Below, piece after piece: positions 23,315 to 31,489 of a stretch of DNA of 64,000 nt. The number at the start of each line of letters is the position of its first letter. Positions within the stretch are counted from its first letter, which is position 1. The notes below the pieces were generated by a model. It was not told the origin of the DNA and made no database searches. It saw nothing but the letters and a program-made list of their open reading frames with translations. Both the position numbers and the translations under genes were made by a program. The stretch spans positions 36,467 through 100,466 of IMG/VR virus record IMGVR_UViG_3300036780_000119; one strand, given 5' to 3'. Source of the DNA: a virus.

Positions 23315-24276
23315 GGCGCGAGCGCCTCAACGGCGCGGCACCACGCCTCCAGTTCCCCGGCCGGGTCGAGTTCGGCGTACCGTTTCTGCGCCGCCTCGGA
23401 GGCTTTGAGCCACGCAGCGGGTTTGGCCAGCCGCCGGATCTGGGTGACCCATTCGGCTGGGTTGTCCCGGCTGGCCCAGATGGCCGCGCCGCCGAGGTTC
23501 TCCACCAGGGCGCCTTCGGCCTGGTGGGCGATGACGGGGATGCCCGAGCACATGGCTTCGGTGGCGACGCGGCCCCAGCTTTCGTAGTTTGAGGGGACCA
23601 TGAGGATGCGGGTGCGGGCATACACGTCGTCACGCATCAGGCGGCCGTCCATGCAGTCCAGGACGGTCACGTTCGGCGGCACCACGGGGGGGATGACCTG
23701 CTCGCCGTAGGAGCCTTTGACGGCGAGGAACCCGGTGCCCGGCATCTGCCGGGCAACCTCCCAGAACAGTGGGGCGCCTTTGCCGGGGGTGAGGTTGATC
23801 TGGGTGACCAGGGTGCCCGGGGTGGTCTGGTAGGTGCCGGCGTCGACCGGTGGCCGCACCAGGACGGTGGTGCCGGCCCAGGAAAGCTGGCTGGCCATCC
23901 ATTCGCTGTTCACCACGGCGAGGGCCGGGCTGGCGGCCGGCAGCAGTTCGGCGTCGCGGCGGGTGTTGTGCAGCACCAGCACCAGCGGGACGCCGTAGCC
24001 GCGGGCCAGGTCGGCAACCGGGACGGTGTTGTTCAGGTGGGTGACGTACACGTCGGGGCGCGGCCCGGCCGGGATGCTGCCCGGTGGCAGCACCCGCACC
24101 CCGTCCAGGGTCCACGGGTCTGGGTGGGCGGGCACCGGCTGGCTCAGCCGCACCTCCACCCGGTGGCCCCGGGCCGCGAGGGCGGCGAGCATCGGCGCCA
24201 GCATCCATTCCGCGCCGGCGTTGGTGGCCGGCGGGAACCCGTGCACCTGCGCAACCACATGCAGCCGCCGGGTCAC
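23311..24276 (-). CDS. GT4-family glycosyltransferase
   Basis: 321 residues, GTG start overlapping the connector gene. GT-B fold: N-terminal VHGFPPATNAGAEWML loop, HNT near 103, VVNSEWMA at 121-128. In the C-terminal half an E-x7-E pair is visible at E232 and E240 in YESWGRVATEAM, followed by GIPVIA, the donor-nucleotide side of GT4 enzymes. With the neighbouring methyltransferase it probably builds a modified sugar on capsid or tail proteins. Activated sugar unknown. Confidence 0.8.
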   Translation of the reverse strand: MTRRLHVVAQVHGFPPATNAGAEWMLAPMLAALAARGHRVEVRLSQPVPAHPDPWTLDGVRVLPPGSIPAGPRPDVYVTHLNNTVPVADLARGYGVPLVLVLHNTRRDAELLPAASPALAVVNSEWMASQLSWAGTTVLVRPPVDAGTYQTTPGTLVTQINLTPGKGAPLFWEVARQMPGTGFLAVKGSYGEQVIPPVVPPNVTVLDCMDGRLMRDDVYARTRILMVPSNYESWGRVATEAMCSGIPVIAHQAEGALVENLGGAAIWASRDNPAEWVTQIRRLAKPAAWLKASEAAQKRYAELDPAGELEAWCRAVEALAP

Positions 24277-24905
24277 CGCAGTCCCGTCTGGATCGTGTTC
24301 ACCTTGTCGCGGAAGTCGTCCAGGATGGCCAGGTCAGCCTGCGACAGTGCCACCGCGACGCCGCCGCCGCCGGCCTCCAGCCGGTAGGAGTAGGGGCCGA
24401 TGGTTTCGCCGATGACCCCGGCCGCGGCGGTGGGTGCGGTGAGCACGGCGAGGGCGGCGTTCGCGCACACCATCACCACCTCGTCGGGCACCTGCGGGTA
24501 GCCGTAGCTGTAGGTGACGCGGAACGTCTGCGGGTACAGGTCGCTGGTCCACCAGATTTCCGGCAGGTTGATGATCCCGGTGCCCGGCGACATGCGGATG
24601 GTGCGGATCCCGTCGAACGTGTACCAGGGGATGGGCACGTCGGGCAGGCCCATCCCGCCGCCGATCGCCACCACCGCCGAGACGGACTGCACCGGGTACT
24701 GGGGCAGCCAGATCATGCTGTCGTGCCCGTGCAGCACCTGCGTTTCGCTGGTGTGCAGGAGGAAGTCCCGGCGGCAGTACCTGCGGATCTGGGCGGACGC
24801 GTCGGCGAGCAGCGCACCGAGCCGGGCGTTTTCCGCCTCGGTGATGTTGCGGCCGAGCCGGGCGGCCACGTCGGTTGGTGTGGCGAGAGGAGGCAGCGAG
24901 GACAT
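24273..24905 (-). CDS. Head-tail connector (gp6-like adaptor)
   Basis: 210 residues from ATG at 24905, the first start after the intergenic gap with GGGGG upstream; a reading from 24956 is possible. The N-terminal PLATPTDVAARLGR...ENARLGALLADASAQIRRYC pattern is typical of phage connector proteins. Four following beta segments (YPVQSVSAVV, RTIRMSPG, FRVTYSYGYPQVPDEV) agree. It would bind under the portal. Confidence 0.75.
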   Translation of the reverse strand: MSSLPPLATPTDVAARLGRNITEAENARLGALLADASAQIRRYCRRDFLLHTSETQVLHGHDSMIWLPQYPVQSVSAVVAIGGGMGLPDVPIPWYTFDGIRTIRMSPGTGIINLPEIWWTSDLYPQTFRVTYSYGYPQVPDEVVMVCANAALAVLTAPTAAAGVIGETIGPYSYRLEAGGGGVAVALSQADLAILDDFRDKVNTIQTGLR

Positions 24906-24986
24906 GGCCCAACCCCCGTAAACGTTGCTCGTGAGAAGCTGCCGGGCACGGTTCACCGGCGAGACGCGCAGCAGACCCGGGAAGGA

Positions 24987-25003
24987 GGCTGCTCCCGGCA
25001 GCC
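24987..25003 (-). terminator. Hairpin after the decoration genes
   Basis: GGCTGC and GCAGCC pair around a five-base loop, four bases past the stop of the 25008 gene on the minus strand, followed by a pyrimidine stretch (TCCTTCCC). It could attenuate transcription from the highly expressed capsid genes into the connector genes. The 24906-25007 gap contains no gene. Confidence 0.45.
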
Positions 25004-25007
25004 GTTT

Positions 25008-25676
25008 CTAGAACGCGACGACCTGCACCGCGCTGCCGAGGGTGGCGAACCCCTGCAAGGTGTCACCCGGGCTGAGGAACACCCCTTCCTCCGCCAGCCG
25101 CGGGTCATCCAGCGCCGAGTACGCCCACGACCCCTGCAAGGTGACAGCGGCGGCGACGGTTTCGGTCACGCCGGAAATGGCCCGCACGATCGTGAGGGTC
25201 ACGTTCGCGTTCGCGCCCGACGTGTTCTGCACCGGCGGTGCCGCACCCGTGCCGCTGGGCGGCGCGGTCAGGGTGAGGCCGGTCCCGATCGCGGTTGGCG
25301 AACCCGCCGCCTGCTGCCGGGTCAGGCCGGTCCCGTTAACCTGGGAAACGTAGGCGTACCAGCCGGTCGCGCCGGTGGAGGCTCCCGGCGACGACACGGT
25401 CAGTGTGGATGTGCTGCCGGTGGTCACCTGCGTCTTCGCCGCCGACGGGGTTGTCTCGCCGCTGGCTGTCACGTACGTGACCTCCACCGTGTACGTTCCC
25501 GCCGCCACCGTGCCGCCCGTCGTCGCCGTGCTCGTGGACGGCTGGGCAGGTGCCGCAAGGTCGGTGCTGCTGACCGCGACCAGGCTGGAGAACGCCGTCT
25601 CCCCGCCTGCGGGTGCCGTGTACAGCGTCGCGTTGGAGGTGGTGAGAGTCCCGTTGTACAGGACCGGCGCAGTCAT
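25008..25676 (-). CDS. Putative capsid decoration protein with inserted Fn3/Ig-like domain
   Basis: 222 residues. The two ends align with the next gene (25680-26009): YNGxxxTSxAxLYTA at the start, and VTETVAAAVTL, ALDDPRLAxE, SPGDTLQG and a final V-A-F at the end. Between about residues 37 and 150 an extra beta domain is inserted (AGTYTVEVTYVTASGETTPSA, then GWYAYVSQVNGTG), which looks like Fn3 or Ig. Right after the capsid gene, this fits a surface-exposed decoration or head-fibre protein that displays the inserted domain. Confidence 0.55.
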   Translation of the reverse strand: MTAPVLYNGTLTTSNATLYTAPAGGETAFSSLVAVSSTDLAAPAQPSTSTATTGGTVAAGTYTVEVTYVTASGETTPSAAKTQVTTGSTSTLTVSSPGASTGATGWYAYVSQVNGTGLTRQQAAGSPTAIGTGLTLTAPPSGTGAAPPVQNTSGANANVTLTIVRAISGVTETVAAAVTLQGSWAYSALDDPRLAEEGVFLSPGDTLQGFATLGSAVQVVAF

Positions 25677-25679
25677 CGG

Positions 25680-26009
25680 CTAGAACGCGGTGACGGTGAC
25701 CGCGGTCGCGGTGCCAGCCGAGCCGTGCAGGCTGTCGCCCGGTTCCAGCTCGACCTCTTCGAGGGCAAGCCGCGGGTCGTCCAGCAGCGACACCGCCGAC
25801 AGGGTCGGGATCGACAGGGCCGCGCAGATGGTCTCCACGTCCGTGCTGATGGACCGGTGCACGCTCAGGGAGAGCGTGACCGCGGCGCCGGTGGCGTTCA
25901 CCGCGACCAGGCTGGCGAACGTCTTCGCCGACCCGGAGGCGGTGTAGAGGGCCGCGTCGGAGGTGCCGGGCTGCCCGTTGTACAGGTATGCGGTGGGGGT
26001 TGCGGTCAT
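25680..26009 (-). CDS. Putative capsid decoration protein, compact paralog
   Basis: 109 residues immediately downstream of the capsid gene. It is the shorter paralog of 25008-25676, with the same start (YNGQPGTSDAALYTA), DDPRLALEE and LEPGDSLHG segments but no inserted domain. The tandem pair suggests gene duplication followed by domain gain. Role inferred from position; a head-tail connector of unknown fold is the alternative. Confidence 0.55.
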   Translation of the reverse strand: MTATPTAYLYNGQPGTSDAALYTASGSAKTFASLVAVNATGAAVTLSLSVHRSISTDVETICAALSIPTLSAVSLLDDPRLALEEVELEPGDSLHGSAGTATAVTVTAF

Positions 26010-26072
26010 GACGGTGTGTTCCTTTCGTGCCGCTCACGCGGCGCTGAAATACCAGGGCCGGGAAAGGCGCGG

Positions 26073-27068
26073 TCAGGAGACGCCGTGAGTGGTCACGACA
26101 CCGAACGGGAACCGCTGGGTGATGGTCTTGGAACGCTGCAGGATGGTCACCGGGTTGACCGTGGCATAGGCGAGCCGCATAACGAGCCGCATGGCGACAG
26201 CGTCCTGCTGCATCAGGTTCAGGACCACGTTTCCGGAATCATCCGAAATGACACCTTCGGTGAACAGCTTGAAGGTCATATCCTGGCGGATGCCGATGAT
26301 TGCCTTGCCGAAGTCACCGGCCAGCAGTTGCGCTTTCGACGCATCCCACGACCCGTTTTCGATCATGCTGATCGGGTAGCCGTACAGGCTGGGCATGCCC
26401 GGCACGGCACCCTGGGGCTGGATGGCGTTCGCGGCGAAGATCGGCACACCGGAACCAGAGGACCGCAGGCCCATCAGCTTCCAGTTCAGCCCAGGCCGGC
26501 CGGCGAACCCGTTGATGTTGTAGCCGGTGTTGGACATCAGGTCGCCGAGCGCGGTGACGGTGACACCGAAGTCGTCGGCGGCGGTGGTGCCGTCGTCGGT
26601 GTACCCGTCCTGGATGATGTTCCCGGCGCCGTGCGCGGCGGTGTAAATGTCGGTGCCCCAGGTGGCTGGCTTGTTCACGCCGAACAGCACAGCGGAGTCG
26701 ATCAGCGCGCCGAGCGCCTCAACCATGCGGGGCTGCACCTCAGACCAGATCGGCACGTCCGCGTCGGCCAGGTACGCCTCTGGGACGGGGATGATCGTCG
26801 CGGCTTCTTCCACGACGAGGGTGACGTTTTTCCATTCCTGGGTGCTGGTCTGCTTCATGCCGGTGTCGCCGCCGACCCAGTAGGCCATCGGCAGCACGTC
26901 CAGCACGGGCAGCCGCTGCGTCTTAGACGACAGGTTGGCCCGCCGCATGAGGGTCAGCGCGGAGCTGGCTTTCGGCAGTTCCTGGATGATCTGTGCCGAC
27001 AGGGGTTCGGGGACGAGGGCGTCCGAACCCGGGCTGGTGCGGGCAATGATGTCCGTGTAGTCGGGCAT
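26073..27068 (-). CDS. Major capsid protein (HK97 fold)
   Basis: 331 residues, ATG start. HK97-type features: an N-arm with SALTLMRRAN, E-loop region SSKTQRLPVLDVLPMAYWVGGDTG, spine helix WSEVQPRMVEALGALIDSAVLFG, P-domain strands, LYGYPISMIENG and the final GIRQDMTFKLF strand. There is no long N-terminal delta domain, consistent with the separate scaffold gene upstream. It forms the capsid shell. Confidence 0.9.
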   Translation of the reverse strand: MPDYTDIIARTSPGSDALVPEPLSAQIIQELPKASSALTLMRRANLSSKTQRLPVLDVLPMAYWVGGDTGMKQTSTQEWKNVTLVVEEAATIIPVPEAYLADADVPIWSEVQPRMVEALGALIDSAVLFGVNKPATWGTDIYTAAHGAGNIIQDGYTDDGTTAADDFGVTVTALGDLMSNTGYNINGFAGRPGLNWKLMGLRSSGSGVPIFAANAIQPQGAVPGMPSLYGYPISMIENGSWDASKAQLLAGDFGKAIIGIRQDMTFKLFTEGVISDDSGNVVLNLMQQDAVAMRLVMRLAYATVNPVTILQRSKTITQRFPFGVVTTHGVS

Positions 27069-27130
27069 TGCTGCGTTACCTCACTTCTAGTGCAGGCAGC
27101 CGGATCCACACGGGTGTCCGCTGCGTGGCG

Positions 27131-27826
27131 TTACTGCCGTTTGGCGTTGAGGAGTTCCCGGAACCATGCGTTGGCGTCCCGGGGTTTGTTGTCGCTGGCT
27201 GGCAGGGCGCCGGGGCGCAGCGACTCGACGGGGCCGCGGTATCCGGCACCGCCCGGTGGGCTGGTGGTGGGGTTTGCCTTGGCCTGCGCGGCGGCGAGCA
27301 CAGCGGCGCGTTCGTTGATCGCGGCGGCGAGCGTCTCCGCGGAGGCGTTGATCTCGTCTTCGCTGCCGCCGTGCACCTTGTCGATCAGGTCTGGCGGCAG
27401 GTCGTAGCGGGCGCAGGCGAGGGTGCGGTGGTAGAGGCTTTCCGCCTCGGTGGCGCGTTTTTCCGCCTGGATGGCCCGGTCGCTGGCCCGCTGCACCTCG
27501 GTCTTGTTGGCGTCCTCGAACTCTTTGAGTTTCGACGCGGCGCCCGAGTTTTCCTTGGCGCGGGTTTCCCAGGTGCGCGAATGCCGTTTCATGTCGGCGA
27601 GCTGCTTTTCCAGCCGCTTCACCTGCGCGGCCGGATCATCCCCGGCACCGTTATCGTCGTCGCCGTTGCCGCTGGTGGCGTCGGCGAGCATCTGCTCGGG
27701 GCTGCGGCCATCGGCTGCGTCCCCGCCGGCGGCGGTGGCCGGGTCCTGACCCTGACCGTGGCCCTGGGGGGTGGTGTCGTTGCTGGCGCTGTCCATTGCG
27801 GTGCCGGCGCCGGCGTCGTCTGCCAT
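27131..27826 (-). CDS. Capsid scaffold protein
   Basis: 231 residues. Acidic Ala/Gly/Asp-rich N-terminus (1-65), central coiled-coil helix (about 68-140: LEKQLADMKRHSRTWETRAKE, AIQAEKRATEAESLYHRTL) and a C-terminal tail ending DANAWFRELLNAKRQ. This layout, directly before the capsid gene, is that of phage scaffolds that shape the procapsid and then leave. Confidence 0.8.
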   Translation of the reverse strand: MADDAGAGTAMDSASNDTTPQGHGQGQDPATAAGGDAADGRSPEQMLADATSGNGDDDNGAGDDPAAQVKRLEKQLADMKRHSRTWETRAKENSGAASKLKEFEDANKTEVQRASDRAIQAEKRATEAESLYHRTLACARYDLPPDLIDKVHGGSEDEINASAETLAAAINERAAVLAAAQAKANPTTSPPGGAGYRGPVESLRPGALPASDNKPRDANAWFRELLNAKRQ

Positions 27827-27854
27827 GGTGGTTCTCCCGTTCCGGGCATGAGAA

Positions 27855-27883
27855 AGGGCACCTGCCGTCGCGGCCGGTGCCCT
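27855..27883 (-). terminator. Intrinsic terminator before the scaffold gene
   Basis: AGGGCACC pairs with GGTGCCCT, with an inner GCCG/CGGC stem around a three-base loop. On the minus strand the stem is followed by TTTCTC. It lies between the 27904 gene and scaffold, so part of the transcription from upstream may stop here, or capsid genes may have their own promoter. Confidence 0.55.
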
Positions 27884-27903
27884 GGAAAAGAGGAGGGGTG
27901 GTG

Positions 27904-28386
27904 TCAGGCGGCTTTCTTGCGGGCGAAGATGCGCTGCGCGGTGGGGCTCAGCGGCTTGCCGGGCAGCGATTTCTTCTGCCGGCCGCCTTTGGTCCAGTAG
28001 TCGTGGTCGGTGTCCCCAGCGGGGGTGGCGTCGTTGTCGCCGTCATGGTCGGGGTCCACCCGCTTACTGGCGGCGGTACTGCCGCTCCGGCTGGAAGAGG
28101 TGCCGGAGCTGCTGGAGTCATCACCCCCGTCCTTGAGCGACCCGTCACCCGCCCACGAGTCCGGGATCTTGCTGGTCAGGCCAAGCGCCTTGGCGCGGCT
28201 GATGATGTACCGGCGCACCTTGGACCGGGCCGCGCCGGTGTTGGGCCGGACCCGGCCCACCGCCCGGATCGCGTTGTCCAGGTCGCCGCCGTTGCGGATC
28301 GGGAACGACGGATTACCCTGGGCGTTTCTGACCGCCTTGCCCTGGGATTGCAGCTTCCGCATGGTCGCCGCGTCGGGAGTGGCCAT
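27904..28386 (-). CDS. Basic protein with DUF6582-like motif, head region
   Basis: 160 residues from ATG at 28386. The N-terminal half has FPIRNGGDLDNAIRAVGR, then R-x-Y-I-I-S-R-A-K-A-L-G-L-T-S-K-IPDSW. I know this motif from actinophage head genes, often fused to prohead proteases. The middle is Ser/Asp-rich, and the C-terminus is Lys/Arg-rich (GRQKKSLPGK). No protease catalytic residues are visible. A DNA- or scaffold-interacting head protein is the best guess. Confidence 0.55.
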   Translation of the reverse strand: MATPDAATMRKLQSQGKAVRNAQGNPSFPIRNGGDLDNAIRAVGRVRPNTGAARSKVRRYIISRAKALGLTSKIPDSWAGDGSLKDGGDDSSSSGTSSSRSGSTAASKRVDPDHDGDNDATPAGDTDHDYWTKGGRQKKSLPGKPLSPTAQRIFARKKAA

Positions 28387-28423
28387 CTTCGTTCTGCCTT
28401 TCAGTGGTTCTGGGACAAGCGGG

Positions 28424-28606
28424 TCAGAGCCGGGTGAGCGGCTGATCGACTGGCCGTAGCCGGCCACCGGCACCTCCCTGCAGCGCGTGCTCAATGCACA
28501 GCCACCGGCCGGCGACGCGGGCGATCATGTGACCGGGGCGGATGTAACAGCCGCAGGCGAGGGTGGAGGATTTGCGGGCCTTGCGGACCCGGTCGGCGCG
28601 GGGCAT
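28424..28606 (-). CDS. Small zinc-binding protein in the head module
   Basis: 60 residues with CGCYIRPGHMIARVAGRWLCIEHAL: two N-terminal Cys, then a C-x2-H pair, a plausible single zinc knuckle. Basic N-terminus. It lies between the MuF-type gene and the 27904 gene. Small proteins with this CxC...W-x-C-x2-H pattern are frequent in actinophages; function unknown. Confidence 0.5.
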   Translation of the reverse strand: MPRADRVRKARKSSTLACGCYIRPGHMIARVAGRWLCIEHALQGGAGGRLRPVDQPLTRL

Positions 28607-28636
28607 GACACACCACCACCCCCAGCCGTGTGGGTG

Positions 28637-29575
28637 TCAGGCGGCGGGCAGCACCCGGATGCCGTCGCGGCTGGTTTTCCTGTCCCAGTACCGGCGCCAC
28701 GCAAGGAACGCGTCGTGCCTGCCGAACCCTTTCGTGACGTCTTTCCACTGCTCGTACAGGTCGTTGTGTTTCAGCGCCTCAGCGTCCCGTTCGGAGAAAA
28801 CAGGCTGCGGTGTGCATTTGCACAGGTTGTGCCAGAACGCCATCGCGGTCGCCTCGGACTTATACACCGGCCCCCTGGACGCGAGCATGCTGCAGAACGC
28901 GCACGGGCCGGTGCGGCTGCTGCCGAGAACCCGCATCCACGCCACCGCCTTGCTGTCTTTCTGCACGAGGGTGACGATGGCCTGCCGGGCGCCGTTCTGG
29001 ATCAGCCTGGTCGCTGCGCCGCTCATCACAACACCGGTGTTTTCCGCGGCCTGCGGCAGCGGCTGCCCCTGCTGGATCCGGGCCAGCAGCGCGAACGGCC
29101 CGGTGGAGTCGAGCGTGGCGGTGATCAGCGGCTGCGGCGGCGGCGGGATGCTCACCAGCGGCGGCACCGGCACAGCCGCCTGGGCGGCGGCGCGGGCGGA
29201 CTCGGCGACGGCGTGGGCGTAGGCGGCCTGGTCGAGCCGGGCCGCAGCGGCCAGGGTGGGCGACACCGGCAGCACCGTCACCACGGGCGCCGGGCCGGGC
29301 ACACCCGCAGCCGAGCGGGCCTGCGCGTAATACTGGCCGCCGGCGGCGGCGGACAGGGCGAACCGGTCACCGATCAGGCCGGCGATGCCGGTCCGCAGCA
29401 CCGGCCAGGACGCTTTGATGTCCCGCAGGTCCAGTTGCTGCCAGATGGCCAGCACGTCCCGGATGGCCACCGCCGCCATCAGCGCCTGCGCGGAATGGAA
29501 CCCGGCGGCCAGCGACGCCGACGCGGCGGCTGACGCGGTCGGGTAGCCCTGCTGCTGCTGGGGGGGTGTGGTCAC
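28637..29575 (-). CDS. MuF/VG15-type head morphogenesis protein
   Basis: 312 residues, GTG start. The diagnostic part is near 215-260: SSRTGPCAFCSMLASRGPVYKS and a later FWHNLCKC, the Cys/His-bearing MuF-like region known from VG15 minor capsid proteins. The N-terminal half is helical and Ala-rich. It follows the portal gene, as usual. It likely enters the capsid with the DNA or helps portal incorporation. Confidence 0.75.
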   Translation of the reverse strand: MTTPPQQQQGYPTASAAASASLAAGFHSAQALMAAVAIRDVLAIWQQLDLRDIKASWPVLRTGIAGLIGDRFALSAAAGGQYYAQARSAAGVPGPAPVVTVLPVSPTLAAAARLDQAAYAHAVAESARAAAQAAVPVPPLVSIPPPPQPLITATLDSTGPFALLARIQQGQPLPQAAENTGVVMSGAATRLIQNGARQAIVTLVQKDSKAVAWMRVLGSSRTGPCAFCSMLASRGPVYKSEATAMAFWHNLCKCTPQPVFSERDAEALKHNDLYEQWKDVTKGFGRHDAFLAWRRYWDRKTSRDGIRVLPAA

Positions 29576-29578
29576 CGG

Positions 29579-31171
29579 TCAGACGCCGGCGGTTTTCGAC
29601 ATGGCCGGCCCCTGGAACGGCTCCGCCTCGTCCGGTCCCTGCGTCTGCGCGCCGCGGGTCATCTGCTGCTCGATCAGCGCGTTCAGCTCGGCCAGGGCAC
29701 CATGCGACGCGGCGACCTTCTTCCACCGGGCCACCTCTTCGGCGGTCACCCCGGGGATACGCGACCACAGTTCGGTCGCCGGGATGCCGAGCATCTGCAC
29801 CATCTTCCCCAGCGCGTCCGCGGTCGCGGCGAACGCCCGCGCCGAGGTGTCCCGCCACACCACCGTCGAGCTCGTGTCCGCCCACCCGGTTTTGTTCCCG
29901 GCCGCCAGCGACGCCAGCCGCAGCGTCTGCTTCCACGGGTCAGACAGGACACCCTGCAGTTCGGCCACCTTGCGGTCCAGCGCATCCCGGGTTGCAGCGA
30001 GGGCGTCAGCGGACAGGTTCGCGATCATCCCCAGCAGGTAGTACGGCGGCACCTGCGCGATGGTCGCCATATGCCGGATGCTCGCTTCGCGGGCGTTCAG
30101 GAAGCCCGCCAGGTCCGTCTGGGAGAATTCGCCGAATTTGGTGTCGGTGTCTTCGGCGACCCACAGCCGGTCCACCCCGGCGCGGAATGGTTCCCGTGGC
30201 CGGCCGTCCTCATCATCGGGGACCATCCCGGTGACCCACCGCTGCCGGAACGCGGCGTATTGCTGCGCCATCAGCGTGTTGAACGTGGTGGTATTGATCT
30301 GGTCCTGCAAAGGGATGAGGGGTTCGGCTTCGCCGGACACGTCCATTTCCCCGTCGAGGTCGATTTCGTGGAGGAACCGGACGACCGGGCACACGCCCAG
30401 GCCGTGTTCGGCGATCGCCGGCTCGACATCGGGGATGGACTGCCACGGGCCACCGCTGGTTTCTTCCGCGCCGAGCAGCCCAGACCCTTCACCGGGCCAG
30501 AACAGGGTGGGTTCGGTGGTGCGGCCGATCAGCGTGTACCGGTTCTCGTCGTCGTACAGCCACACCTTCCGCAGCTGCCCTTTCGAGGACCGGATCAGCC
30601 GCTCCTCGACCGCGAACACCGGCCACTCGTCGTCCACGTCGTCCTGATACAGGGCGGTCAGCCGCCGCGGTGACACCGGCCGGATCACCGGCACGTCAGC
30701 AGACACACCGTCGCCGTCATCAGCGGTGCCGGGCAGCACCACGTTGTAGGCGATGCCGTATTTCGCCACCGCCCGGTGCAGGCCATGCTGCCGGGAGATC
30801 ATCCGGTTGGCGGTGAAAATGTTCCACGGGTCCAGCGGGTCCGCCGTCGCCGCCCCCGACGGCTGAATGTCCTCATCCGGGGTACCGCCAAGATCGCCGG
30901 TGCCCTCCGAGCCGTCCGACCCGCTGCCGGTGCGCATGTACCCGTCCACGTGCAGGTTTTCCGCGATCGTGGACACCACCAGCGGCAGGAAGTTCACCAC
31001 CGACCGGTGCAGCAGCCACCGGTACTCCTCCCGGGCGCCATGCGGCACATACACCGAGTCGTGCCGGCCCCGCATGTACTCGCCGATCCGGTGCAGCCGC
31101 GCCTGCTCACGTTCCCGCATCGCCAGCACACGGGTCGCCACACCAGGCACCTGGTCCGGGGTAAGCGCCAT
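29579..31171 (-). CDS. Portal protein (SPP1 gp6-like)
   Basis: 530 residues, ATG start. N-terminal helix followed by NFLPLVVSTIAENLHVDGY, NRMISRQHGLHRAVAKYGIAYNVV, then QDQINTTTFNTLMAQQYAAFRQRW and PYYLLGMIANLSADALAATRDALDRKV, the stem and crown pattern of SPP1-type portals. It forms the dodecameric vertex for DNA entry. It is followed by the MuF-type gene and preceded by terminase, with an opposite-strand gene between. Confidence 0.85.
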   Translation of the reverse strand: MALTPDQVPGVATRVLAMREREQARLHRIGEYMRGRHDSVYVPHGAREEYRWLLHRSVVNFLPLVVSTIAENLHVDGYMRTGSGSDGSEGTGDLGGTPDEDIQPSGAATADPLDPWNIFTANRMISRQHGLHRAVAKYGIAYNVVLPGTADDGDGVSADVPVIRPVSPRRLTALYQDDVDDEWPVFAVEERLIRSSKGQLRKVWLYDDENRYTLIGRTTEPTLFWPGEGSGLLGAEETSGGPWQSIPDVEPAIAEHGLGVCPVVRFLHEIDLDGEMDVSGEAEPLIPLQDQINTTTFNTLMAQQYAAFRQRWVTGMVPDDEDGRPREPFRAGVDRLWVAEDTDTKFGEFSQTDLAGFLNAREASIRHMATIAQVPPYYLLGMIANLSADALAATRDALDRKVAELQGVLSDPWKQTLRLASLAAGNKTGWADTSSTVVWRDTSARAFAATADALGKMVQMLGIPATELWSRIPGVTAEEVARWKKVAASHGALAELNALIEQQMTRGAQTQGPDEAEPFQGPAMSKTAGV

Positions 31172-31187
31172 CGTGCCCCCGTCCGGT

Positions 31188-31193
31188 TAGGCT
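31188..31193 (+). promoter_or_regulatory. -10 hexamer TAGGCT, leaderless arrangement
   Basis: TAGGCT ends six bases before the ATG at 31200, the distance at which transcription would start on the A of the ATG. No ribosome site precedes that ATG. No convincing -35 was found. Leaderless starts with TANNNT at this spacing are common in Actinobacteria. Confidence 0.5.
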
Positions 31194-31199
31194 GCGTCC

Positions 31200-31391
31200 A
31201 TGGCCAGGAGAAATGCATTCCTCAGCGTGCCGGCTCCAGCACCTGGTGACGTTGTCCTCACCGCTGCCGCCGAGGATGGGGCGGTAGCTCACATCGCGGT
31301 GCCGATGGCAATGCTCACCGGGCAGGAGATGGGCAAGATTCCACGTCTTTTCGAGGAAGCCTGGGAGCAGGTGCGGAAGGCGAAACGGTGA
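31200..31391 (+). CDS. Small opposite-strand protein between portal and terminase
   Basis: 63 residues, probably translated from a leaderless mRNA. Acidic/hydrophobic middle (PGDVVLTAAAEDGAVAHIAVPM) and a helical end (LFEEAWEQVRKAKR). It fills the 318-bp gap between portal and terminase on the strand opposite to both. No family recognised. It could be a late moron gene or a regulator; codon third positions are only moderately GC-rich, unlike its neighbours. Confidence 0.5.
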   Translation: MARRNAFLSVPAPAPGDVVLTAAAEDGAVAHIAVPMAMLTGQEMGKIPRLFEEAWEQVRKAKR

Positions 31392-31489
31392 CCCTGCCGT
31401 CCCTAATTCACGGAACGTGAACAGCCCACCTGCGGTTACTACGCTCCGCGTACATGCCGGCCCGTGGGAAAGGGTAAGAACGATCTTGC

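Noticed and set aside
24084-27407. Plus-strand open frame of 1107 codons across the capsid region
   Set aside because: It is the antisense of well-supported connector, decoration and capsid genes, is rich in Arg/Gly/Ala without domains, and is open only because of the high GC content.
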